DNA from: Chloroflexota bacterium
GTDB lineage: Bacteria; Chloroflexota; Limnocylindria; Limnocylindrales; CSP1-4
NCBI GenBank assembly: GCA_003250155.1
Contig: QKHE01000094.1
Location: forward strand, 1-39,488
Length of the DNA: 39,488 bases
Reading direction: 5' to 3'
Every line of letters starts with the position of its first letter. Within the stretch, counting starts at the first letter, position 1. Below, one piece after another: positions 1 to 8,051 of the stretch. The notes beneath the pieces are model-generated. The model was not told where the DNA came from. It searched no databases and was given only the letters and a program-made list of their open reading frames with translations. A program made the translations under genes and the position numbers.

Positions 1-2
1 GC

Positions 3-275
3 GTCGAGCAGGTTTCGCACGCCGTGGCGAACGGCTACTTCGTCGGCACGATCAATCGCGTCGGCATCGAGGCCGAGGTCGGCGACGACGACTTCTACGG
101 CCAGAGCTACTTCTGCGACCCGCGCGGCCAGTTCATCGGCTCGGTCGGCTCGCCCTACGACGAGGAGCTGATCGTCCGGGACATGGACCTCGATGTCATC
201 ACCCAGGTTCGCCAGACGTGGCAGTTCTACCGCGACCGCCGGCCCGACGCCTACGACGACCTCGTGCGGCCGTAG
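3..275 (+). CDS. C-terminal part of nitrilase-superfamily amidohydrolase, beta-ureidopropionase / N-carbamoyl-amide hydrolase-like (5' truncated by window edge)
   Basis: Open frame from window start: VEQVSHAVANGYFVGTINRVGIE...FYGQSYFCDPRGQFIG...RDRRPDAYDDLVRP, typical C-terminal block of the family; next to dihydropyrimidinase. Confidence 0.85.
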   Translation, partial: VEQVSHAVANGYFVGTINRVGIEAEVGDDDFYGQSYFCDPRGQFIGSVGSPYDEELIVRDMDLDVITQVRQTWQFYRDRRPDAYDDLVRP

Positions 276-314
276 GTTCGACCCGGGTCAGCGCGGCCAG
301 AGGAGGTCGTCCCC

Positions 315-1319
315 ATGCAGTTCGGGTTCACGCTCAAGCCGGAGCACACCTACCACGACACGCTGGAGCTGGCTCGCGTCGCCGAAGCCGGCGGGTTCGA
401 CTACGCGTGGCTGTTCGACTCGCACGTGCTGTGGCGTGACCCGTACCCGCTGCTCACGCTCCTGGCCGAGCACACGACTCGGCTTCGCCTCGGGACCTGC
501 GTCACGAATCCCGGCACGCGCGAGCCGAGCGTCACTGCCTCGGTCCTGGCAACGCTCAACGAGATCAGCGGCGGTCGGATGGATCTCGGCATCGGGCGCG
601 GCGACTCCGCGCGGCGCGTCCTCGGCAAGCCGCCGATTACCCTCGCCAACACGGAGGAGGCGATCCGGGTTATTCGCGAGCTCGTCGAGGGACGGTCGAT
701 CGTCTATGAGGGCACCGAGCTGCAATTCCCATGGACCGGCACGTGGACGCTGCCTGTGTGGGTCGCCGGCTACGGCCCGATGGCCCTCGCCATGACCGGC
801 CGCGTTGCCGACGGCGTGATCCTCCAGCTCGCCGATCCGGATCTCATCCGCTGGTTCGCGGGACAGGTCCGCGAAGCCGCCGCCGGTGCCGGCCGCGACC
901 CGGCCGCGATCCGGGTCCAGGCCGCCGCGCCCCTCCACGTCGCGCCCCGGGATGTCGGCCGCGAGCGCACGCGCTGGTTCCCGGCGCTCGTCTCGAACCA
1001 CGTCGTCGACCTCGTGAACCGGTACCCGCGCGAGCAGCTTCCGGAATCGCTGACCGGCTACATCAGCGACCGGGCCGGCTACGACTACCAGCATCACGCC
1101 GAGGTCGGGTCGGACAACGGCGCGTTCGTGGGCGACGAGGTCACGGACCGGTTCTGCGTGCTCGGCGAAGCGACCGAGGTCATCGACAAGCTCCACGTCC
1201 TGGAGGACGCCGGCGTCGACCAGTTCAACGTCTACCTCATGAGCGGCGATGAGCGCGAGCAGCTCGAGACCATCGGCCGCGAGATTGTCCCGGCGTTCAG
1301 CGGAGCCACCGGCGGATAG
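315..1319 (+). CDS. LLM-class (luciferase-like) flavin/F420-dependent oxidoreductase
   Basis: MQFGFTLKPEHTYHDTLELARVAEAGGFDYAWLFDSHVLWRDPYPLLTLLAEHTTRLRLGTCVTNPGTREPSVTA...; luciferase-like fold motifs; RBS-like AGAGGAGG upstream. Confidence 0.9.
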   Translation: MQFGFTLKPEHTYHDTLELARVAEAGGFDYAWLFDSHVLWRDPYPLLTLLAEHTTRLRLGTCVTNPGTREPSVTASVLATLNEISGGRMDLGIGRGDSARRVLGKPPITLANTEEAIRVIRELVEGRSIVYEGTELQFPWTGTWTLPVWVAGYGPMALAMTGRVADGVILQLADPDLIRWFAGQVREAAAGAGRDPAAIRVQAAAPLHVAPRDVGRERTRWFPALVSNHVVDLVNRYPREQLPESLTGYISDRAGYDYQHHAEVGSDNGAFVGDEVTDRFCVLGEATEVIDKLHVLEDAGVDQFNVYLMSGDEREQLETIGREIVPAFSGATGG

Positions 1320-1433
1320 CCGCACGCGGGACCTTACGAAGGTCACCGTACGAACGTCAGCCTTGTTGCCGTCCGCCGTCGGGACCACGATTGGCCTCCA
1401 GAGACGACCGGGGATTCAAAGCGGAGGTTGAGC

Positions 1434-1640
1434 GTGTCGATCCTGGCATTCCGTCGACGCGATCCGTGGTGGGCCATGGATGGCCCGGCCGCGCGGCGGG
1501 CACGCCGGCGGAAGCGGATCGTGTCGTTCCTGGCTTTCCTCGTGTCGCTCGCCGCGGTCAGTGGCGCGGCACTCGCCTGGGCTGTCCAGCTCGGGCTCGC
1601 GGAGTCGCTCGGGATTCCCCTTCGGCTCGGCCTCGGCTGA
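1434..1640 (+). CDS. small single-TM protein of unknown function
   Basis: GTG start preceded by GCGGAGG; basic N-terminus then hydrophobic helix IVSFLAFLVSLAAVSGAALAWAVQLG. Confidence 0.5.
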   Translation: MSILAFRRRDPWWAMDGPAARRARRRKRIVSFLAFLVSLAAVSGAALAWAVQLGLAESLGIPLRLGLG

Positions 1641-1756
1641 CCCATCCCGCCTGGCGCCGGCCGCCCATCCCCCGCCGACGGCCCATCGCCCGCGCCTGCG
1701 ACTGACCGTCGCATGCCCCCGGGCTCGGGGGTGCTGCCCCGCGTGGACTCGCTCGC

Positions 1757-1762
1757 TACGAT
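1757..1762 (+). promoter_or_regulatory. putative -10 element (TACGAT) for hydA
   Basis: CTACGAT about 50 bp upstream of the ATG at 1814; same CTANNNT style precedes several other genes in the window. Confidence 0.35.
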
Positions 1763-1813
1763 GGTCCCCGACACCCTGCGTCCATCGGCAGTCGACATGG
1801 AGGCCTGCCCGCG

Positions 1814-3211
1814 ATGCGCACCTTGATCAGCAACGGCACGATCGTCACCGCCGAGGGCTCCTATCCCGCGGACGTGCTCATCGATGGCGAGCAGATCGCG
1901 CAGATCGGCGTCGATCTTGCGGCGGCCGGCGTCAGCGCCGATGAGACGATCGACGCGACCGGTCGGTACGTCATCCCGGGCGGCATCGACGTCCACACCC
2001 ACATGGAGCTGCCGTTCGGCGGAACATTCGCCAAGGACACCTTCGAGACCGGCACCCGCGCGGCCGCCTTCGGCGGCACGACGACGATCGTCGACTTCGC
2101 GGTCCAGTCCCGGGGCAAGTCGCTGCGCGAGGGCCTCGACGCGTGGCACGCCAAGGCGGAGGGCAACGCCGTCGCCGACTACGGCTTCCACATGATCATG
2201 AGCGACGTCACCGACGAGACGCTTCGCGAGATGGACCAGCTCGTCGCCGAGGGCGTGCCGGACTTCAAGCTCTTTACCGCCTATCCGGGCGTCTTCTTCA
2301 GCGACGACGGCGCGATCTTCCGGGCGCTGCAGCAGACGGAGAAGAACGGCGGGCTGATCATGATGCACGCCGAGAACGGGCTGGCCATCGACATCGTGGC
2401 CGCTCAATACGCCGAGGGCGGCAAGACCGATCCGTACTACCACGGCGTCGTCCGCTATCCGGTCTTCGAGGGCGAGGCCACGAACCGCGTGATCCGCCTG
2501 GCCGAGGCGGCCGGGGTGCCGGTGTACATCGTTCACCTGTCCGCCCGCGACGCCCTGGAGGAGGTTCGTGCCGCTCGTGATCGCGGCTCGATGGCCTTCG
2601 CCGAAACGTGCCCGCAATACCTGTTCCTCAGCCTCGACGACCTGGGCAACGGGTTCAACGGCGCGAAGTTCGTGTGCTCGCCGCCGCTTCGGCCGAAGGA
2701 CCATTGGGACGAGCTGTGGCGCGGCCTCGTGAAGGACGACCTGCAGGTCGTCTCGACCGACCACTGCCCGTTCGACTTCGAGGGCCAGAAGGAGCTCGGG
2801 CGCGACGACTTCCGCAAGGTCCCGAACGGCCTGCCCGGCGTCGAGGACCGGGTCGACCTGCTTCACGACGGCGGCGTCGTCGGCGGGCGGATCACGCGCG
2901 AGCGGTGGGTCGAGCTGATCGCGACGGCGCCCGCCCGGCTGTTCGGGATGTATCCCCACAAGGGAGCTGTCGCCGTCGGCGCCGACGCCGACCTCGTGAT
3001 CTACGACCCGAATCGCCGGCACACCATCTCGGCCAAGACCCACCACATGGACGTCGACTACTCGTGCTACGAGGGTCGCGAGGTCCAGGGCGGGTCGGAC
3101 GTCGTGCTGAGCCGCGGCGCGGTCATCGTCCGGAACGGCGAGTTCACCGGCCGCAAGGGCGCCGGTCGGTTCGTCAAGCGCACGCCCGCCGACTTCGCGC
3201 GGCTGGCCTGA
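1814..3211 (+). CDS. hydA: dihydropyrimidinase (D-hydantoinase family)
   Basis: MRTLISNGTIVTAEGSYPADVLIDGEQIAQIG...PGGIDVHTHMELPFGGTFAKDTFETGTRAAAFGGTTTIVDFA...; HxH metal motif, DFKLFTAYPG and STDHCPF motifs. Confidence 0.95.
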   Translation: MRTLISNGTIVTAEGSYPADVLIDGEQIAQIGVDLAAAGVSADETIDATGRYVIPGGIDVHTHMELPFGGTFAKDTFETGTRAAAFGGTTTIVDFAVQSRGKSLREGLDAWHAKAEGNAVADYGFHMIMSDVTDETLREMDQLVAEGVPDFKLFTAYPGVFFSDDGAIFRALQQTEKNGGLIMMHAENGLAIDIVAAQYAEGGKTDPYYHGVVRYPVFEGEATNRVIRLAEAAGVPVYIVHLSARDALEEVRAARDRGSMAFAETCPQYLFLSLDDLGNGFNGAKFVCSPPLRPKDHWDELWRGLVKDDLQVVSTDHCPFDFEGQKELGRDDFRKVPNGLPGVEDRVDLLHDGGVVGGRITRERWVELIATAPARLFGMYPHKGAVAVGADADLVIYDPNRRHTISAKTHHMDVDYSCYEGREVQGGSDVVLSRGAVIVRNGEFTGRKGAGRFVKRTPADFARLA

Positions 3212-3234
3212 CGGGCTTGGCGGAGCGGCGCGCC

Positions 3235-3678
3235 GTGGGCGAGTCTCGCCGGCTCGCCGTCGCGGCGGACGTCGACCGGCTCGCCGAGATCCGGTCGTTC
3301 GTGCGCGATGCGGTCGCCGACTTCGGAGGTTCGAAGCGGCTTGCGGCCGACCTGGTCCAGGCGGTCGACGAGGCGGCCTGCAACGCCATCGTCCATGGCT
3401 ACCGTGGACGGCCGGGCGAGATCGAGGTCGAGGCCGCCGTTCGAGACCGGCGGGTCGAGATCCGCATCCTGGACCGCTGCCCGGTGTTCGACCCCACGAC
3501 CGCGGCAAACCCCGACCCGCGACGGGCACCGAGGCCCACGCGGTCGGGCGGCATGGGCGTCGGGATCCAGTTGCTGCGATCGATGGCCGGCGAGGTGCGG
3601 CATCATGTCCGTCCCGGCGGCGGTAACGTGCTCACGCTGGTGCATGCGATCGATGGGCCTGGCGACGAGGAGGGATGA
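3235..3678 (+). CDS. RsbW-like anti-sigma factor / serine kinase (HATPase_c_2)
   Basis: Within ORF 2608..3678, real start likely GTG 3235 (or TTG 3217) after hydA stop: N-box VDEAACNAIVHGYRG, ILDRCPVFDP, GGMGVGIQLLRSMAGEV. Confidence 0.8.
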   Translation: MGESRRLAVAADVDRLAEIRSFVRDAVADFGGSKRLAADLVQAVDEAACNAIVHGYRGRPGEIEVEAAVRDRRVEIRILDRCPVFDPTTAANPDPRRAPRPTRSGGMGVGIQLLRSMAGEVRHHVRPGGGNVLTLVHAIDGPGDEEG

Positions 3679-3679
3679 C

Positions 3680-4102
3680 ATGGCGATGACGATCGACGTC
3701 GAGCGCCTCGAGGGCAATCCGCCGCTGGCGGTCGTGTCGCTCGACGGCGAGCTCGACGCGTCGAACTACGAGCGGGTGATCGAGGCCGTTCGGGCGGCCT
3801 ATCAGGACGGCGCCCGCGGCCTGGTCCTCGATCTGGCCAACCTGACCTTCATGGCCAGCTCGGGCCTGTTCGCGCTCCATTCCGCCGTTCGCATCATGCG
3901 CGGTGACACGCCGCCGGACCCGGATGCCGGCTGGGGCGCGCTGCACGAGATGGCAGCGGACCACGACTCGACCGCCTCGAACGTCCGGCTGGCAGGGTCC
4001 CAGGAGGCCATCGCCCGTGTCCTCGAACGGACCGGCATGAGTCGCCTGTTCGGACTGGACGCCACCCGCGACGACGCGATCGCCGCGCTCCAGGGAGCCT
4101 GA
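3680..4102 (+). CDS. STAS-domain anti-sigma factor antagonist
   Basis: MAMTIDVERLEGNPPLAVVSLDGELDASNYERVIEAVRAAYQDGARGLVLDLANLTFMASSGLFAL: STAS core with conserved Ser (MASSG). Confidence 0.88.
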   Translation: MAMTIDVERLEGNPPLAVVSLDGELDASNYERVIEAVRAAYQDGARGLVLDLANLTFMASSGLFALHSAVRIMRGDTPPDPDAGWGALHEMAADHDSTASNVRLAGSQEAIARVLERTGMSRLFGLDATRDDAIAALQGA

Positions 4103-4237
4103 CCGACGCCCGACGCCGACCTCTCCGAGCTGGAGGCGGTCATCGGGCCCGAGGCCCTTACCGCTCTCCGAGACGCGGCCTCCCGGCCCGAGGCACAGGC
4201 CCTCCGCGACGCCCTGGACGCTTTCCACGCGGACGTC

Positions 4238-5005
4238 ATGGCACGAGCCGGGGCGCGCTGGCCGATCGAGGAGGAGCTGCTCGTCGCGCAGCGCATCCAG
4301 CGCAGCCTCGTCCAGCTGCCCCGGGTGGAGCTCGACGGCTGGGAGATCGCGAGCGACTACCACCCGGCGCGCGAGATCGGCGGCGACTTCTTCGATGCCT
4401 TCCCGACGGTCGGACCGGACGCTGCCGGCCAGCTGTGCGTCGTCATCGCCGACGTGTCGGGCAAGGGCATCTCCGCAGCCCTGCTCATGGCCTTCCTGCG
4501 GCCGCTCGTCCGGGCCGCGATGGATCACACCGGCGACCCGGTCGAGGCCCTCGAGCGGACGAACCGCATCCTCGTCGACGAGCGTCGCACGGGCATGTTC
4601 GTCACGATGCTCTGCGGGGTCATCGACCCGGCCGCCGGCACGGTTCGAATCGCGAGCGCCGGCCACGAGCCACCGCTGCTCGTGCCGGGCGATGGCTCCG
4701 CAGTTCGCGAGGTCCCGGGCGGCGGTCCGCTGATCGGTCTCTTCGGCCGGCTCGACCTCCGCGAGGAAATCGTCTCGCTGGGCCCCGGTGACGCGCTGGT
4801 GCTCTACACCGACGGGCTGACCGACGCCGCCAAGGCGAACCGGGAGCGGTTCGGCGAGGAGCGGCTCCGGGCGGTCCTGGAGGCGCATCGCGGCGCCGCT
4901 GCCGAGGCGCTCGTTGGCGCGGTCGTCGAGACGATCACGCGCTTCCAGGGCGATGCGCCCGCGGCAGACGACCTCGCGCTGCTCGTGATCCGCCGAGTGC
5001 CCTGA
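4238..5005 (+). CDS. SpoIIE/PP2C-type serine phosphatase (RsbU-like)
   Basis: AQRIQRSLVQLPRVELDGWEIASDYHPAREIGGDFFDAF...VVIADVSGKGISAALLMA...SAGHEPPLL...LVLYTDGLTDA; upstream 4103-4237 is open in the same frame. Confidence 0.92.
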   Translation: MARAGARWPIEEELLVAQRIQRSLVQLPRVELDGWEIASDYHPAREIGGDFFDAFPTVGPDAAGQLCVVIADVSGKGISAALLMAFLRPLVRAAMDHTGDPVEALERTNRILVDERRTGMFVTMLCGVIDPAAGTVRIASAGHEPPLLVPGDGSAVREVPGGGPLIGLFGRLDLREEIVSLGPGDALVLYTDGLTDAAKANRERFGEERLRAVLEAHRGAAAEALVGAVVETITRFQGDAPAADDLALLVIRRVP

Positions 5006-5031
5006 GCGTCGCGGCGTCCGCGGCGTCGCGT

Positions 5032-5100
5032 CTCAGGGCCGCGCCACCGCCGTCAGGGCCGCGCCACCGCCGTCAGGGCCGCGCCACCGCCGTCAGGCCT
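5032..5100. repeat. short tandem repeat, 20-bp unit GTCAGGGCCGCGCCACCGCC, about 3 copies plus partial
   Basis: Consecutive identical units visible in lines 5041-5100, in the convergent intergenic gap. Confidence 0.9.
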
Positions 5101-5506
5101 GCGTCGGCTGGACCGCCGTCGTCGGATCCGAGCCGCCGGACCGGGCTCGGGCGAGAGCGGTCGCCCGGCGCGCGATCGTCAGCGCCAGGAAGGCGATGAG
5201 CAGCGCGTTGACCGGATGGAGCGCGGCAACGTACGGCGCGCCGTCGCGGAGCCATGGCAGGATCGACTGCACGATGCCGAGCACGAGCAGCAGGCCGGCG
5301 AGGCCGACGGTGCCCCCGCCGCGCGCCACGACCGCCGAGACGAGCAGGATGAGCGGACCGAGGTACGCGGCGATGTAGCCGACCTCGATGTGGTAGTTGA
5401 AGCTCGCGGCGCCGAAGACCCCGGCGCCGGCCAGGAAGACCTGGAACGCCACGAGCGCGACGTACAGCCAGGCCAGGGCGGCGAACGTGGTTCGAGCAAG
5501 CTGCAT
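5093..5506 (-). CDS. DUF6220-like four-TM membrane protein (copy 2)
   Basis: Start MQLARTTFAALAWLYVALVAFQVFLAGAGVFGAASFNYHIEVGYIAAYLGPLI...AALHPVNALLIAFLALT; CAT at 5504-5506; paralogous to upstream gene. Confidence 0.75.
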   Translation of the reverse strand: MQLARTTFAALAWLYVALVAFQVFLAGAGVFGAASFNYHIEVGYIAAYLGPLILLVSAVVARGGGTVGLAGLLLVLGIVQSILPWLRDGAPYVAALHPVNALLIAFLALTIARRATALARARSGGSDPTTAVQPTQA

Positions 5507-5568
5507 GAGTGAGCCCTCCGCAGTCGAGATGTGGACCGGTCGAGGGTCGCTGCCCGGCCGTCCTTCCG

Positions 5569-5997
5569 TCATCGGCTCGGCGTCCCGTTCCCCTCGGGCA
5601 GATTCGAGGCGGTCTGCGCCAGACGGAGCGCGAGCCAGCCGACGACGAGGGCGTTGACCGCGTGCACGGCGGCCACGCCGGGCGCCACCTCCGCCAGCAG
5701 TGGCAGGAACGTCTGGACCGCGAACAGCACGAGCAGCGCGCCGGCCAGGCGGAGGGCGCGCCTCGACCCTGCGCTGGAGGCCGCCAGCAGCACGAGGATC
5801 GGCGTCAGCCAGCCGTACAGGTACGCAAAGTCCTTGTGCAGGGTCTGCGCCGAGGTCGGGCCGAAGACCCGCACGCCGACGAGGAAGAACTGGATGACGA
5901 TGCAGGCGACGAACAGCCAGGCGGCGACGACGAAGGTTCGCCGCAGCCAAACGTTCGTGCCCCGGCCGGCCGCCCCACGCTCGGCCAGGTCGGTCAT
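5569..5997 (-). CDS. DUF6220-like four-TM membrane protein (copy 1)
   Basis: VAAWLFVACIVIQFFLVGVRVFGPTSAQTLHKDFAYLYGWLTPIL...AAVHAVNALVVGWLALRLAQ; start overlaps RR stop by 4 bp. Confidence 0.8.
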   Translation of the reverse strand: MTDLAERGAAGRGTNVWLRRTFVVAAWLFVACIVIQFFLVGVRVFGPTSAQTLHKDFAYLYGWLTPILVLLAASSAGSRRALRLAGALLVLFAVQTFLPLLAEVAPGVAAVHAVNALVVGWLALRLAQTASNLPEGNGTPSR

Positions 5998-6686
5998 CTC
6001 GCGTCGCCGAGGACGGCCCCATCCCGTCGGGCGGCCGGCTCGCTCCCCAGCCCGGCCTCGCGGGCTCGCACGATCGCCTGGGACCGGTCGGCCACCATCA
6101 GCTTCGCGAGGATCGTGCTGACGTGGTTGCGAACCGTCTTGCCGCTGATACCGAGCCGCGCCGCGATCGCGCCATTCGACTCGCCGCGGGCGATCCGGTC
6201 GAGGATCTCCCGCTCACGGGCCGTGAGCTCCGGGAACGGATCCAGCCGGACGCCCGCCGATGCGGCGAAGAATGCCTGGACCCGTCGAGCGACCCCGGCG
6301 CCGAAGATTGCGTCACCGTGGCCGATCGACTCGATCGCCCGCGCGAGCTCTCCCCGATCGGCGTCCTTGAGCAGATACCCGCGCGCGCCGGCCCGCATCG
6401 CGCTGAAGACGGAGTCGTCGTCCTCGAACATCGTCAGAACGAGGACGCCGACGTCCGGCTGGTGGCTCGTGATCGCGCGGGTGGCGTCGATGCCGCTGCG
6501 GCCGGGCATGCCGAGGTCCATGAGCACGACGTCGGGCGCCAGCTTCGCGGCCAGCTGCACCGCCGCGTCTCCGTCCTCGGCCTCGCCGACCAGCTCGACC
6601 CCGGGCAACGAGCCCAGCAGCGTCCGGAGCCCGTCCCGGAAGACGGGGTGGTCATCGGCGATCAGCACGCGCAGGATCTCGTCCAT
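5994..6686 (-). CDS. NarL/FixJ-family (LuxR-type HTH) response regulator
   Basis: RVLIADDHPVFRDGLRTLL...DVVLMDLGMPGRSGIDAT...LLKDADRGEL...LTAREREILDRIARGESNGAIAARLGISGKTVRNHVSTILAKL. Confidence 0.95.
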   Translation of the reverse strand: MDEILRVLIADDHPVFRDGLRTLLGSLPGVELVGEAEDGDAAVQLAAKLAPDVVLMDLGMPGRSGIDATRAITSHQPDVGVLVLTMFEDDDSVFSAMRAGARGYLLKDADRGELARAIESIGHGDAIFGAGVARRVQAFFAASAGVRLDPFPELTAREREILDRIARGESNGAIAARLGISGKTVRNHVSTILAKLMVADRSQAIVRAREAGLGSEPAARRDGAVLGDAR

Positions 6687-7981
6687 CAGGCCGGGTCGAG
6701 CAGCGGCAACACCGCCTGGACGGTCGTGCCCCCCTCGCCGCGCGCCGCCACCTCGAGCGACCCGCCGAGCTCCTCCGCACGCTCCCGCATCGAGCGCAGC
6801 CCGACCCCGGGGGCGTGCGCCGCCAGACCCCGTCCGTCATCGCTGATCTCCAGGACCAGGTCGTCGTCGCGGACCCGCAGGCTCATCGTCGCGCTCTCGG
6901 CACCACTGTGGCGGACGACGTTCGTGAGCGCTTCCAGGGCGATGCGATAGGCCGCGACCTCGGTGGCGGCCGGGAGCGCCGGCAGCGCGTCGGGAACGCG
7001 AAACTCGATGCGGGGCGAGCCCGCTGGCCCGCCGGCGAACGTTGCCGCCTGCTCGCGCAGGGCCTCGACGAGGCCGAGCTGGTCGAGCGCCGGCGGACGA
7101 AGGTCATAGGTCACGCGGCGGACCTCATCGATGACGCGCCGCGTCGCAACCGCGAGATCGGCGAGCACCTGCGGCGCGCCATCCGGGTGATCCGCCAGCG
7201 TCGCCTGGGCGGCCTCCATCTTCAGCAGGCTCCCGGCGAGGGCCGGGCCGACCCCGTCGTGGAGGTCGCGGCGCAGCCGTCGGCGCTCTTCCTCGCGGGC
7301 GGTCACGAGCCGCATCCGGGACTGACGGAGGTCGGTCGCCAGCTGGGCGGCCTCGATGGCCGGGCCGGCCTGGCGCCCGAGGTCGGTCAGCAGCCGCAGG
7401 TCGACGGCGTCAAAGTGCCCACCCGGCGAGCGAGGTGCCAGCACGAGCGCGGCGATCGGGGCCCCGCGATGGGCAATCGGAAGCCGCAGCAGGTCCCCGG
7501 GCCGCGCGTCATCCGGCATATGGCCAAACGCGGCGCTGGCGACGCCCTTGCCATCGAGCTCGAGGGCCGCGTACGGCAGGCGCAGCGCCGTGGCAACCGT
7601 CTCGACGACGATGGCCGGCACGGCCTCGATGTCGATGGAGCCCTCAAGCTGCGTGCCGAGACGGGTGATCGCCCGATACGGGTCCCCCCGGTCACCGAAC
7701 ATGAGCCGATCGAGGAACAGCTGCAGACGGTCACGAAGCGGCAGCGCGAGCAGGGCGCCGGCACCGGTCGCAAGGAGCGCGACCGCGTACGGCAGATCCT
7801 CGGGCAGGACGGCACGCAGCGCCACGGCCGACGCGGCGTACAGGACGAGGATGCCGAGGGTCAGCAGCCCGTGGACCGTCGATCGGTCCAGCCGTCGTGG
7901 CTCGAGCCGCGCGGAGCGACGCGCGATCGGTGGGGCGCCGACCGCTCCTGCCTGCGAGGCTCCCTGGAGATTCGTCGCCAT
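6686..7981 (-). CDS. NarL-family sensor histidine kinase (GAF + HisKA_3 + HATPase_c)
   Basis: REEERRRLRRDLHDGVGPALAGSLLKMEAAQ H-box; NVVRHSG N-box; DDGRGL/GVGLRSMRERAEELGG. Confidence 0.95.
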   Translation of the reverse strand: MATNLQGASQAGAVGAPPIARRSARLEPRRLDRSTVHGLLTLGILVLYAASAVALRAVLPEDLPYAVALLATGAGALLALPLRDRLQLFLDRLMFGDRGDPYRAITRLGTQLEGSIDIEAVPAIVVETVATALRLPYAALELDGKGVASAAFGHMPDDARPGDLLRLPIAHRGAPIAALVLAPRSPGGHFDAVDLRLLTDLGRQAGPAIEAAQLATDLRQSRMRLVTAREEERRRLRRDLHDGVGPALAGSLLKMEAAQATLADHPDGAPQVLADLAVATRRVIDEVRRVTYDLRPPALDQLGLVEALREQAATFAGGPAGSPRIEFRVPDALPALPAATEVAAYRIALEALTNVVRHSGAESATMSLRVRDDDLVLEISDDGRGLAAHAPGVGLRSMRERAEELGGSLEVAARGEGGTTVQAVLPLLDPA

Positions 7982-8051
7982 GGCTCAGATCATTGCGCGG
8001 CGCCTGTCCCCGGGTCGCGGGGCAGCCGTCCCGGATGGGCCGGGATTGCGC

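Noticed and set aside
2008-2030. TGCCGTTCGGCGGAAC as a third copy of the LuxR-site palindrome
   Set aside because: Only the GCCGTTCGGCG core matches and it encodes the conserved LPFGG of dihydropyrimidinase, so chance in coding sequence.
1343-3529. 728-aa minus-strand ORF antisense to hydA
   Set aside because: High-GC shadow ORF: Arg/Pro/Gly-rich without family motifs, while the plus strand encodes a clear dihydropyrimidinase.
4630-4660. GGTTCGAAT motif resembling a tRNA T-loop
   Set aside because: Lies inside the PP2C gene; no acceptor or anticodon stems could be assembled around it.
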